DNA of 64,000 nucleotides from Tethya wilhelma (lineage: Eukaryota > Porifera > Demospongiae > Tethyida > Tethyidae). This document shows positions 16,530-28,024 of the stretch, one piece after another. Every line of letters starts with the position of its first letter. Position 1 is the stretch's first letter. The stretch covers positions 3,787,337-3,851,336 of the forward strand of contig CAXIPT010000006.1 in assembly GCA_964030475.1 (NCBI GenBank), in the 5' to 3' direction. The translations under genes and the position numbers were made by a program. A model generated the notes under the pieces. That model saw nothing but the letters and a program-made list of their open reading frames with translations, made no database searches and was not told the DNA's origin.

Positions 16530-18535
16530 NTGATGACGGTATTCCCTACATGGCTCCTGGAGGATAAAGTCTCAGTGATTCTTGCAACACCATGTCCAAA
16601 TATTCAATCTCTTGAGTAGCATCATACAGCAAGCTGTCCTACAGAGACAAATACACATACAGAGAAAATCAGTACAGAAGACAATTACATCATATCTATA
16701 GTTTTCTTCAACTATGCTCACTGGTTTCTCTTCAAAGTAGTCATCAATCTCTCTCTGTAGCTTCTCCTGGATCTCAGGATTGAGGGCCAACAGGTATGAG
16801 GTGTAGGCCAGAGTGTTGACAGTGGTCTCGTAGCCAGCGAGCATGAATCCCACAGAATGAGAGACTAACTCACTGTCCGTGAGTTTTCTCTTTTGAGTTG
16901 TCTCTTTATCAGCACTTTCATTTTCTTCGTCTTCACTGGTAGCATCGATCATCAACTGAAGCAAATCTTTATACTGTGGATGCATAAACATTCAATTTCA
17001 GTTAAAGTCGAAACACCTATTGTTCACAGACAAATTTCTCTAAAGGAGCTCTCACTTTTGCAGTAGCTTTACTTTCTCTTCGTGCCTTGATGAATGCAAT
17101 TGCTGTGTTGTGAAGGGCAAGAAATAGTTGGCCACGCTTTGAGTTACTCGCACGGTAGCGAAAGAGGGACTCCAACCACGGAAAATTGCCTAGACACGTA
17201 CAAATCATAATTTAACCAAAATAAAATGGATTAATTTGAAGGTGAAGGTTTTCAGCATACTTAGCATCAATATAACGTTTGATAGTCCCATATTATTGCC
17301 TTCTTGTGCCCCTCGAAATATAGCTTTGCAAGCTTCTGTCAGTTTGTCCGATTCTCCTCTCTGAAGATCAATGACACGACCGAATGCTATCGCCAAAATG
17401 GTCTCCATGGTGAATGACCCATATGTCCTGCATATCGCAGTGGTACATACATTCATCATGGTCCAAAAATAATTCGGCCATTAAATTTGGCAATCGGGAC
17501 TCAAATATTTTCTACATATTTACATACTTGAACACGTCAAAGCTTTCTTTTGATTGTACTTTCTCTTGAAACAATTCCAAAAGAGTGACTGTGCTTCGCT
17601 TTAGCAGAGGCTCCATCTAAGAAACAAACATAATACGATACACAGACACTCAACCATACACTGAAATGTAACAAGCACATGCACAAGAATCTTGGATTCT
17701 CCAGTACTAAGCCTATATAGATAAAGAATCTTACAAACCATTTTCATTTTAGCAGAGGAGAAAGAAGGAGAGAGAGTCTTCCTGGCTGTCTTCCAACGTT
17801 CTCCACGAGCTTGGAGAAGACTACGAGGACTCCCCTTCTTCTTGCGTAGCAAGTCGGGAAAAATCTAGATAATAGAGAACAATTCAACTACGCATTGTCC
17901 AATTAAAAATACTTGTAGGTGTACCGGTCTATCTGGGAAAGAATCAAACTCTTTCACCGTCACAAGTTTGACAAGATCAAGATCAGTTAGAATAATTTCG
18001 GGTCTTTGACCAGTGAATGTCCTAATGAATGTAACACAGAAAGGATGTTAAACTTTAAGGTAAACTTTTTGTGGCTAAAAAATTATCATACCCAACAACA
18101 GAGCCATACTCTTTCACCAACTGCTCAAAATACTTCAACATCCCCTGCAAATACAGCAAATAGGATGTCAATATGTGAGTACTATTTAGTGTGCCATGAA
18201 CTTAATGTGTCCTGCCATTTGTCAGTGACTCACAAGCCGAGATCTCTCTCTAAAGTTGCCATAGAAAGGAATAGGTGTTGGTCCTTTTATACCAGTTCCC
18301 TTGAACACTTGAAAGGGAGCATAGATAAAGCTGTGTGTATAATTATTGCGAGTGTGACACTGAATAAGTGTACATCTACCATAAGATATCAGTATTAATA
18401 TTCACAACAAAATCAGCGTAAAACTAGCAGAATTATGCTTAGCGTGACGGTTTGAGTGCTCAAAGAAGCTTACTTGTATATCCAGTAAAGAACAAGCAGT
18501 AGAACTGCAACACCTATCAAAGAAAGTAACTCCAT
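15825..18535 (-). CDS. CYP3-clan cytochrome P450, copy 1 (13 exons, 516 aa)
   Basis: Membrane-bound haem-thiolate monooxygenase, expected in the ER. Thirteen minus-strand exons join in phase: 18474-18535, 18234-18330, 18092-18144, 17925-18021, 17739-17864, 17528-17616, 17261-17427, 17056-17189, 16722-16973, 16550-16638, 16319-16456, 16006-16168 and 15825-15908. They total 1,551 nt including TAA. The N-terminus is a membrane anchor ([18 protein letters not shown]) followed by [10 protein letters not shown]. The I-helix motif is AGYETT (321-326), ExxR is ESLR (379-382), and the haem loop is [10 protein letters not shown] with Cys459. The C-terminus LKVRSRN is typical of CYP3. Length and all motifs indicate a working enzyme; the substrate is unknown. 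It is related to copy 2 at 56.4-61.4 kb. Confidence 0.92.
16468..16529. repeat. (GA)n microsatellite in P450 copy 1, ending at an N
   Basis: GA tract in the intron between exons 10 and 11, followed by a lone N at 16530. A second (CT)n tract at about 15958-15988 lies in the last intron. Confidence 0.95.
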
Positions 18536-18712
18536 ATTTTAATAATATCAGGTTTCATCGAGTTCCTCGGGTTTCGAATTTCATCATCTTAATACCCACT
18601 GGTCGTCAAACTCATAAACAAGCAAAACTAGTGGGGCACATCAATAAAGGGGTGGGGCAGCGAAGCCCCAGAGCTAAATAGAGAAGTCACTGTCAGTGTA
18701 CACAAAATTACC

Positions 18713-19967
18713 ATGGCAAGAGACTTCAAGCTCACACTGAATTACACAGGTCAACAGGTAAAGAGAAATAGATTTATAGTTTTATAGGCCTAGCCTATTA
18801 AACACAATATAATTATGCGATTTTAAATTTGTCATATCTATACTCTATTATATATTTCATACTGACTTAATTATCAACACTCCAAACATACAGGTATACT
18901 TCTCTGGTTCTGTCATCTCTGGAACCCTCTCTTTCTCTCTCGATGAGGCCAAGAGTTTCAAGTACGTCCACGTCAGACTCATAGGAGATGCTTACGTCCA
19001 CTGGACTGAAACTCGCACAAGAACAACAGGCTCTGGAAACAACCGAAGAACTCATACCTATAGAGTGAGCTTCACTGCGAGTGAAATATATGTCGAACAG
19101 GTCGCAGAACTTTGGAGCAACAATCAATCACCTACGGGGAAAATCGGTCCGGGCTACTACGAGTACCAGTTTCAGTTCACGTTACCACCTACCTGTCCCT
19201 CATCTTTCCGAGGAAGTGTCGGTCGTATCGAGTATGCAATAAAGGGTCGGATTGGAACAGGTTTGTTTCGTTTCGATCACCGTGTTAGTGCTCCGATTCA
19301 AGTGAACAGGATCATCAATATCAATGAGCCATCATTTTTATCTCCCGTACGACAGACGAAACACAAGGATGTCGGGTTCTGGTGTTGTTCCTCTGGTAGT
19401 GTGAATTTCACGGTTGAGCTGCCTCGTACAGGATATTGTGTCAATGGAGACCTGGTCCCTCTTACGGTGCACGTTGAGAATGGATCGTCACGCGAGATCT
19501 CGATCCGGGCATCCATCATCCAAGAAATTTACTACTATGCCCAAGGAAAAAGGCGAAGCTCAATCTCTACGATCGCTTTAGCCGGTAGTCAACAGATCCA
19601 ACAACGAACTACCACATCTGTCAAGTTTCCAGACTTCAGGGTACCGAGCGTTCAACCTACTCTGTTCAGCACGAACATCATCAAGTTGGACTACATACTC
19701 AAAGTGTGGGCAGTAATCCCCTGGTCTATTGATCCTTCGCTAGAGTTTCCAATCGTCATTGGCAACGTTCCTTTTCAAGGAGAACAGGCGGCTCCTCTTG
19801 GTGGTGGGGCTTATGAACAACCTAGCCCAATTCCCTTCGATTCACCACCCTCTCCTAGTGCACCTCCTCTGGAAAGATCGGAGTACGATGAGGAAGAACC
19901 CTCAGACACTACTAAGCTCCTACCAGGCGACAATCCTCCAAGTTATGAGTCAGCTGTGATGTCATGA
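18713..19967 (+). CDS. Alpha-arrestin (ARRDC-type) adaptor, copy A
   Basis: Predicted cytosolic trafficking adaptor that recruits NEDD4-family ubiquitin ligases to membrane cargo. Exon 1 is 18713-18757 (MARDFKLTLNYTGQQ); exon 2 is 18894-19967; total 372 aa. Arrestin_N begins at VYFSGSVISGTLSFSL. The middle holds GPGYYEYQFQFTLP and the Cys pair GFWCCSSGSVNF, followed by arrestin_C ending near VIGNVPFQ. The tail carries PSAP (336-339) and PPSY (363-366), the motif types that bind TSG101 and WW domains in ARRDC1. A degenerate TATA-like CAATAAAG precedes the gene, where copy B has TATAAAAG. The gene is convergent with copy B and its 3' part is identical to it. Confidence 0.9.
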
Positions 19968-21406
19968 TTTGATAGACTGATATTTATATAATAATGATAT
20001 GATAGTCCCCTCAGATTTTAAAAATCAATTTTTATGATGTTGTACAGCATTTTATATTGCTATTCACTTAACATTTGTGATTATTGCATCCTGTTCTAAG
20101 TGATATCACTGACCTTTGTGGATTATTGCATCATTCAAGTATAATTATCTGTGCATAATGCAAATTGCATTATTATGCACTTTATTTGTATTGCTTGCCC
20201 TCTGTGCATGGGTTAATTTTTTCATAATTTTATATATATAATATACTATAGAACCAGAGCAGTTAACTCAAATTGATACTTGGTTCAAACGTTGTTCACT
20301 TAAAAGTAGGTCATTATTTTAACATTTAGTTTACATGGAATTTACATAAAAATTTAGGTATACCTCCCATTGCTAAGGAACCTGTCTATAAAACTATACT
20401 TCTTTTAGTACTCTTAGTCTATCACACAGGATAACAGGACTGCCGTGTAGTCAACTATGCAGGAGTGTAAATTGTCAAATTTTCACCATATCAGTATTTC
20501 TATCTAGCTATAATTTTTATGGTATTCACAAAGAAAAACAATGCCAAATAATACCGTACACACACAAAAAAAAGCATCAAAATTTTTTTGAGTTTCAAAA
20601 TGGAGGGGATTATCATTGTATGTAAAATCAAGGGGATTATCGTGAAAAAATTTCATATCACAGCTGACTCATAACTTGGAGGATTGTCGCCTGGTAGGAG
20701 CTTAGTAGTGTCTGAGGGTTCTTCCTCATCGTACTCCGATCTTTCCAGAGGAGGTGCACTAGGAGAGGGTGGTGAATCGAAGGGAATTGGGCTAGGTTGT
20801 TCATAAGCCCCACCACCAAGAGGAGCCGCCTGTTCTCCTTGAAAAGGAACGTTGCCAATGACGATTGGAAACTCTAGCGAAGGATCAATAGACCAGGGGA
20901 TTACTGCCCACACTTTGAGTATGTAGTCCAACTTGATGATGTTCGTGCTGAACAGAGTAGGTTGAACGCTCGGTACCCTGAAGTCTGGAAACTTGACAGA
21001 TGTGGTAGTTCGTTGTTGGATCTGTTGACTACCGGCTAAAGCGATCGTAGAGATTGAGCTTCGCCTTTTTCCTTGGGCATAGTAGTAAATTTCTTGGATG
21101 ATGGATGCCCGGATCGAGATCTCGCGTGACGATCCATTCTCAACGTGCACCGTAAGAGGGACCAGGTCTCCATTGACACAATATCCTGTACGAGGCAGCT
21201 CAACCGTGAAATTCACACTACCAGAGGAACAACACCAGAACCCGACATCCTTGTGTTTCGTCTGTCGTACGGGAGATAAAAATGATGGCTCATTGATATT
21301 GATGATCCTGTTCACTTGAATCGGAGCACTAACACGGTGATCGAAACGAAACAAACCTGTTCCAATCCGACCCTTTATTGCATACTCGATACGACCGACA
21401 CTTCCT
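19211..21406. repeat. Inverted repeat: identical 3' halves of arrestin copies A and B
   Basis: Bases 19211-19960 and 20657-21406 are reverse complements. I found no mismatch or gap by eye over 750 bp (paired coordinates sum to 40617 throughout). The spacer is about 700 bp. Outside the arms, the 5' exon parts differ at many sites, so the border is sharp. This is the signature of arm-to-arm gene conversion or a very recent partial duplication. Confidence 0.9.
19968..20652. other. Spacer between the convergent arrestin genes
   Basis: AT-rich, no coding exon seen. It contains the 3' ends of both transcripts and is the loop of the large palindrome. Confidence 0.6.
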
Positions 21407-21931
21407 TGGAAGGAAGAGGGACAGGTTGGTGGTAACGTGAACTGAAATTGGTACTCATAGTAGCCCGGACCAATTTTCCCCGTAGGTGATTGATGGTTGC
21501 TCCAAAGTTCTGCGACCTGTTCGACATATGTCTCGCTTGCAGTGAAGCTTACTGTGTAAGTCTCGGTTCTTTGATTGTCTCCAGAGCCTGTTGTTCTTGT
21601 GCGAGTTTCAGTCCAGTGGACGTAAGCATCTCCGATGAGTTTGACGTGGACGTACTTGAAACTCTTGGCCTCATCGAGAGAGAAAGAGAGGGTTCCAGAG
21701 ATAACAGAACCCGAGAAATATACCTGTGTGTTTAAAGTTTTGGAAGATCACTATCAAGCACACAAAACATAATTTACTACAAGACTCAAAATCAAGAGAT
21801 ATGGAGGACAAAAATTATTAAATTAATACATAAACCTACTAAACTAAAATCTAGATATGGAATCTCGTTAATGTATTCCTTCTCACCTGCTGGCCTGTGT
21901 AATTCAGTGTGAGCTTGAAGTCTCTTGCCAT
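20653..21931 (-). CDS. Alpha-arrestin (ARRDC-type) adaptor, copy B
   Basis: Same family and layout as copy A. Exon 1 is 21887-21931 (the same 15 residues) and exon 2 is 20653-21723, giving 371 aa. The 5' half differs from copy A by scattered substitutions (for example SGDNQRTETYTVSF where A has SGNNRRTHTYRVSF), while the 3' half is identical. The end differs: SAVI then TGA, against SAVMS in copy A. PSAP and PPSY motifs are kept. The TATA box lies about 50 bp before the ATG. Both splice sites are consensus, so the gene looks functional. Confidence 0.9.
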
Positions 21932-21976
21932 GATTCAGCAGCACTTGTCTACTTCTGACCTTTTACTGCCCCACCT

Positions 21977-21984
21977 CTTTTATA
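21977..21984 (-). promoter_or_regulatory. TATA box of arrestin copy B
   Basis: TATAAAAG on the minus strand lies 46-53 bp upstream of the start codon and is followed by GGTGGGGCAG. The same G-rich string follows the degenerate element in copy A, so these are homologous promoters. Confidence 0.6.
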
Positions 21985-22147
21985 GTCACATGCCGGACGC
22001 ACTGAGCATGCGCATTTGCGCGCACGTCACGTCACTTGCGGAGTGGATTAGCACCTGATAAATTTTACAGAATCATACTGTTATTACAAGCACATGTATA
22101 ATATACAAAATCATAATAATTATAGCTAAGGCACAGTCTTAACTTAT

Positions 22148-22702
22148 TCACATCTGGCTATAGCCAGTCAAGAGCTTTGAGCTATCATATACTCGATTTT
22201 ACCCCAACGTCCGCTGAAAGAGGGAGGACAATTTGTTGGCAACTTGATTTGAAATCGGTACTCATAGTTACCAGAACCCAGTATACCACTAGGTGATTTA
22301 TCCTTGCTCCAGAGCTTTTTAACCTTTTCAACATAGGTCTCATGTACTTTAAAAGTCTCCATTTAATATGGTCTCAAAACGTTGCTGTTCTTCTACAGCA
22401 CCAATAGTCTGCTCTGTATATCTAACAATCCATTCTACATGACCATTTCCGATAAGTTTGACTTGGACAGCTTTGGCATAATTCTTGGGTTTACTGAGAG
22501 AAAAGGAGAGTGTACCAGAAATAACAGATCCAGTGGAGTAGACTTGTACAGTTGACTCAAGTATATTATGGGTAGTCTACTGTATTATCTATGTTACGAT
22601 TCTAATTCTGTAGATGTGTTCAAAAAGTAAGAAGTGAAATAATAAGGATCACTAACCTGTTTTCTTGTGTGATTCAGCGTAAGCTTCAAATTTTTGGCCA
22701 TG
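22148..22702 (-). pseudogene. Alpha-arrestin pseudogene with internal deletion
   Basis: Exon 1 (22658-22702, MAKNLKLTLNHTRKQ) and the arrestin_N start (STGSVISGTLSFSLSKPK) are recognisable. Three defects are visible. The exon 2 acceptor reads CAAG where the intact genes have CAGG. A frameshift lies near 22365 between RFETILNG and HETYVEKV. After GKIEYM the sequence jumps directly to a tail homologous to the last residues of the neighbouring gene (DSSKLLTGYSQM against DTSKLLTDYRQL), out of frame, so about 230 codons are missing. It is closest to the 23-24 kb gene. Confidence 0.85.
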
Positions 22703-23049
22703 TTGAAACGCTCTTCAGCCCCACCCTACTTTTCATGCGACGATAGATTTCGGGTGTGTCACAGTTCATGAATCTTATAGACATCTAAAGATCAGGCAAA
22801 GGTCTAGTCATGAATAACTTCAGCATCAACTGCAGACCGAGCTCGAGCTCTTCGGTCGCTTTCGATAGTTAGACCTACGTCTACATTCATTTAGCTACAT
22901 CTACTGTTAAAATAATTTAATGTTGTCACAGTCTTCTTTCCAGGCTCCCCGCATGCATGTCTAACATGACATTGTAAGGAAAGGATAGGACGCAAAAAAA
23001 TATTAGGCAAAACTTGTATGCAAGAGCTTGAGAATGGCTTGAGTCTGTA

Positions 23050-24114
23050 TTACAGCTGCCTGTAATCAGTCAAGAGTTTTGAGGTGTCACTGGAATCATC
23101 CCACAGCTCTCTTGGTGGAGCACTGGGTGTTTGTTGCTTAGGTGGAAGTGGGGACCGCTTTGGTGGTGGATGAACAAAGGGGGTTGCAATTGGTGGCTGA
23201 CTTTCTGTATTGACAGCATATCTATCTCCTTGAAAAGGTACATTTCCGAGAGTAATGTCGACCATTAGCTCAGGATTTCTAGACCAAGGAATTACTGCCC
23301 ACACTCTCAACGAGTAGCCCAATCTGAGGATCTTGGTGTTGAGGATCGTAGGTCGAATATCAGGCACTCTAAAGTCAGGGAAAGTGACAGTTGTAGTTGT
23401 ATGTGAAGGTATTCGATGACCTGCAGGACGCGCAACGATTAACTTTGATCGTTGGTAGCTTCCTTGTGCATAGTAGGAAATCATCTGATAAATGCTTGCA
23501 TTTATCGTGATGTTGCGGGTCGAGCCATTCTCAACATGTACAGTAAGAGGAAGGGTGTCTTTGTTGACACAGAATCCTGATCGTGGGCACTCAACTGTGA
23601 AGTTAACATCTCCAGCAGCACAACACCAGAACCCAACCGTCTTGTGTCTTGACTGTCGTATGGGTAGCAGCATTGATTCCATGTTGATGTTAACAATCTG
23701 GCTCACCTCAATCGAAGCACTTACACGGTTATCAAACTTGAATAAACCTGTCTTAATTTGACCGTGTATCATGTACTCAATTTTACCATATGTTCCACTG
23801 AAAGACGGAGGGCAGTTTGGTGGCATTGTAAACTGAAACTGGTATTCATAGTAACCGGGACCTATTTTACCATTAGGTGATTCATCCTTGCTCCAGAGGT
23901 TTTTAATCTCTTCAACATAGGTCTCGTTTGCTGAGTAAGTCACAACTTCTATATGTGTAGTCTCATTTTCTCCAGAGCCGATAGTGTAAGTGCGTGTTTC
24001 ATTCCATTCAACATGAGCTTTCCCCATAAGTTTGACATTAACAAAATCAAAGCTCTTGGGTTCACTAAGAGAAAAGGAGAGTGTACCAGAAACTACAGAT
24101 CCAGAGAAGTAGGT
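23050..24114 (-). CDS. Alpha-arrestin, copy C (first exon not found)
   Basis: Exon 2 of an alpha-arrestin, 354 residues, starts after a CAG acceptor with TYFSGSVVSGTLSFSL and ends SKLLTDYRQL. Arrestin_N and arrestin_C are complete (GPGYYEYQFQFTMPP, GFWCCAAGDVNF, VDITLGNVPFQG). The proline-rich tail has PSAP (in TPSAPPREL) but no PPxY, unlike copies A and B. The 45-nt first exon present in the other three copies does not occur upstream. A lone N at 24244, 130 bp away, suggests it was lost at an assembly join. Otherwise the copy is 5'-truncated. Confidence 0.85.
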   Translation of the reverse strand, partial: TYFSGSVVSGTLSFSLSEPKSFDFVNVKLMGKAHVEWNETRTYTIGSGENETTHIEVVTYSANETYVEEIKNLWSKDESPNGKIGPGYYEYQFQFTMPPNCPPSFSGTYGKIEYMIHGQIKTGLFKFDNRVSASIEVSQIVNINMESMLLPIRQSRHKTVGFWCCAAGDVNFTVECPRSGFCVNKDTLPLTVHVENGSTRNITINASIYQMISYYAQGSYQRSKLIVARPAGHRIPSHTTTTVTFPDFRVPDIRPTILNTKILRLGYSLRVWAVIPWSRNPELMVDITLGNVPFQGDRYAVNTESQPPIATPFVHPPPKRSPLPPKQQTPSAPPRELWDDSSDTSKLLTDYRQL

Positions 24115-24310
24115 CTGTATAATAATATAGTGCATGACGTTGAGTAACTTGAATGGCAGCCATTATAAAACCACTGCATCTTTATAAATATCTTATCTTA
24201 TCTTTATCTTCATAAATCTGGCGGAATTATTTACATTCAAAGANGAATTTCCATGGTAAGCTGGATGTCTGAGTGTAAAACTGTTTATTGGAGTTTGTCC
24301 TTCAATGTGA

Positions 24311-24740
24311 TCACACCCAACACTGCACCGTCTCAAAGAGCTTGTCACATTTACACACATCTCTGCAAATAAAAATTAACAGTATTAACAATAATTACAA
24401 ATGTCTAAATCAGATTGATGTGCATGAACAATGTCATATTATGCATACTTGTATGCAATCATTTGAAATGATAAATTTAGCTATATGCACACAATCGTAA
24501 TAATATACCTTCATCATTTTGTTCTCTTCTTAGAGAACACAGATGAATGGATTCTGAACTACTACTGTACAGTTCTTGACAGTCGACTGTATGAATCCTT
24601 GCCTCAGTTTGTAGCACCTCCAATTGGGATGATGTCATTGGTAAAGCTGTTGTCATAGCCACCAGAGAGAGTAGACCAATGATCATTATGTTTGCTCCAT
24701 TGAGCACTGCATTTAAGCTTGTAGTTGATCGTCTTGCCAT
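24311..24740 (-). CDS. Small secreted Cys-containing protein (two exons, tentative)
   Basis: Exon 1 (24509-24740) begins MARRSTTSLNAVLNG, then a hydrophobic stretch MIIGLLSLVAMTTALP that reads as a signal sequence. A polar region with DCQEL and HLCSLRR follows, ending at a GTATAT donor. A following exon (to 24311) can be read two ways depending on the acceptor, CAG or CAGAG. The second gives a short Cys-rich end (DVCKCDKLFETVQCWV) and a stop. I recognise no family. Secretion is inferred only from the N-terminus. Confidence 0.4.
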
Positions 24741-25958
24741 GTTTCCAAGGTTTTGAAAATATCCTGATTGATATTGATTTTGCTTCACTGAGTAAGTTAT
24801 AGTTGCTGTTAAGTTGTGATGATTGTGCCAAGGTGGTTGTGCTTTTATACTGGTGGCTGCATAGTTCAGTTGTTTGGAAATCCTTGTATACCAGTGATCA
24901 GCATGCATATATGCATGATATCATACAGCTCGATCCACTCATTGCTTGTAAGGGACTACATGATGACAAATCCCTGTGAAAACATTTTCAGGATGACCAC
25001 TTGGTTGTCTTCCTGTCCGTTATACAGCTTGATAGGAAATGGTTTGTAAGATTGGTTTTGAATTACAAAACCACCATACATCTCAATTTCCATATTTTTT
25101 TCATTTACAATAATGAAACTGTTATTTACATTTAGATATTTCCTGGAACACTGCTGCATGCATATGGATCTGCGATTATTGTGCATGAATGGACACAGCA
25201 CTCACTCTTAGCTGAATTGATAATAATTTTGGGGATTCCCACAGTGTCAATGTGTGTGAATGGTAGACATCCTTATACCATCTGGCCTCCAGATTCCGGT
25301 CTAATTCCGAGTCCCTTGTAACTCATGCACCTTGATCGATCACACGAGAAGAATACATAGTGATACCAAGAAGGATCTAGAGTTAGGGACTGCCCTATAG
25401 TACAGTATGCATGTATGAAGGCACGGGGAAGTCAGTAATTAAACTAATAGGCCATTATGTACTCCATTATAATTATAGTCTCTGTTTGAAGTTTACGCAT
25501 GTACAAGGTGATGAAATGCATGAAATAACTTCCACTTCAAATTCCAGGTCCTGCCAATCATTTTGAGAAATAAGTCCCATAGTGTTTGATGTAGCTATAC
25601 AGCTAGCTTCCAAATTCTTAGGTTACAACCATGGGAAACATATGTACATGCAAGCAGTTCCACCAGCTAGCCAAGTACCTCCGATTTCATCATAACTAAA
25701 CTAGGTAGGTCGACTTGCATGAGTCTAGCAAATGCCATTGTCCTATAATCATGCTGGATCGTTGGGAGATTATTGCTAGCCATAGCACTCAGGTCAGTTG
25801 TACATCATGTTTATAGTCTAGCCTAGTTGTACCAATTAGAGGGAGGGAGACATATAATACCATTCCAAGTACTTAGCATTTAGCAACTGAAATTGATACA
25901 CACACACGTACACAACAGACAATACAACCTGATTGATTATGCTCAGGCTGTGTTTGTA

Positions 25959-26015
<57 letters not shown>

Positions 26016-26225
26016 TGTGTGTGTGTGTGTGACCTCCACCCAGCCAGTAACCGGCAATTATATAAAAACTTCGGTTGCTAGGCAATGGCAAACACACACA
26101 CACACACACACACAATAGAGTAGCTAAGGGTCACAGGGGGTCAATAGCAAACAAAATAGTTGCATTCCCTTAAGTGTGCGCACTTGACCATGCATTGAGT
26201 GCCCCCACTTAAGGGCCTTGCAACT

Positions 26226-26275
<50 letters not shown>

Positions 26276-27175
26276 AGTTAATTAGCTAGGAAGTTGAGAT
26301 GGAGTGTTAACTCTCAAATGATGCTCAATGCCTTATAAGGACATTGCCATGGCTAAATGAAACAACCAGTAACATCAGCAAATGCATGATCTTTTCTCTG
26401 CATGGCTCTGTTGGTACTAGTTAGTTCCAAGATCGACATGCAAACAAGCATGCTGCGTATACGTACGTGAGCGATAGGTCACAGTTGTATCCTATTATGG
26501 TTACTTTGAGTGTATACTATCCGTTGATGATATCATGTGTATCTGCTTGTATACATATGCATGACAAAATCATTGACATGTATGTGTTTGGATTGTTTGG
26601 AGAAGCCGTGATATCTCGTGCGTGATTCTACTGTCCTATGTTGTAGTGACGTGTACTCGCTATAAGGTCATAATATGTGAGTTGGATTGCAAGAATGAAT
26701 TTGATATCTGAATCACTAGACTAAGACTTCCTCGGCACTAAAATGGGCTAACTTAATTACAATGTTTAAAGTCCATGTATGGCATTTGTATAATAATTTG
26801 GGTTTTCTCAAGAATGGAATTGATACCAAACTATAAATTTTATTGTCCATATAGCTCGTACCTGAACATCTGTACATTCATGTTACGTATAGAGAATTTC
26901 ATGATAGAATTAATGATTAATTTTTTTGATATGCATTATTCAATCAAAATTGAGATTTATAACAATACAACAATTTAATACAGCTCTTAATAATTGGTGT
27001 CTATAATATTAAAATATTAATCATAGTGATAATAGCATATAGCCATATAAAAATAATATAACATGTTGCAAATTGGAAACAAAAAAAAGAGAACTACAAT
27101 AGATCATGTATCAAAATAAACCGAGGCTACAATAAAAATGATTATTGATGCAGATCGAGTTCCTATTGGAGCCCA
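24741..27175. other. Gene-free region with GT/CA microsatellites
   Basis: No supportable exon. (GT)n tracts at about 25961-26014 and 26230-26274, (CA)n at about 26091-26113. A short inverted pair of CTTAAGxGxGxGCAC type lies around 26168-26215. Confidence 0.5.
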
Positions 27176-27413
27176 TCATGCAATGCCTCTAAGTGCTTCC
27201 TCCACAGCCTCCACTATATCCTGAACGATAGCAGAACCTGCAGCAAGTCAAGTTGACCAAAAGTAGTGATTTGCAACTTTTAATAAAATGTAATAAACAA
27301 AAAACATGAAACATTATTAAATTTTGTGTGTGGTCGACAGTGTGGGAGGAGGGTTCGAGGGAAGGAAGGTATAGATATCATAATAGCTTGTGCATCATCA
27401 TGGACATGACAGG

Positions 27414-27471
<58 letters not shown>

Positions 27472-28023
27472 ACACATACACACTATATGGCAACCATAGA
27501 AACTGATGTACTCACATGCAACTACATAAACGTACGCATTTCGCAGTCTCCATTCGGCATCATCTCGTATCCATCCTCACAAGTACAACAGAGAGGATTG
27601 GCAAAACCAAAATAGCACTCATCACATGCTCCAGTAAATCTGTTTCTTCGTTGGCAATTCTCCATACAAGTCTGTACTCCTTGTTGTGCTGTAGGATAAT
27701 AGTCAACAAATTCTATCAACAACAGATGTTGCTGTTTCATTCTTTGGAGACATTAATTACAACTGTGTTTGCAGTAGGAAAGGAGTTGACTCACTCTGTC
27801 AATGCTAGCGCTGTTGTTTCACGCAATAATTATAATGTATCATCATAAAAATAATGAGTAAGCGGCTTAAAAGCCCCTCCTTTTCAGAGAGATTAATTAA
27901 AACTATACATATTGTGATCTATTTTATAATTAGTACTTACAACGACATTCTCCTTTGGCAGTTTTTTCATATCCTTCCTTGCAATCGCAACAGTATCTGT
28001 CCTCTAGTCTGTTGTCCTTGCAT
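27176..28023 (-). CDS. Cys-rich, EGF-like repeat protein (3' part)
   Basis: Three minus-strand exons join in phase: about 27945-28023 (cut at an N), 27536-27688 and 27176-27237. The protein carries two related Cys modules, RYCCDCKEGYEKTAKGECR and PLCCTCEDGYEMMPNGDCE, both of the form CCxCxxGYExxxxGxC. This looks like the second half of an EGF-type domain. A spacer CMENCQRRNRFTGACDECYFG lies between them. The last exon ends with an acidic helix (VQDIVEAVEEALRGIA) before TGA. The N-terminus and any signal peptide lie beyond the N at 28024. It is probably extracellular; the exact family is unknown. Confidence 0.5.
27414..27481. repeat. (CA)n microsatellite, intronic
   Basis: CA tract in the last intron of the Cys-rich gene. 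Confidence 0.95.
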
Positions 28024-28024
28024 N

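Noticed and set aside
25836..27615. Cys/Val or His/Thr repeat frames
   Set aside because: Products of (GT)n and (CA)n tracts.
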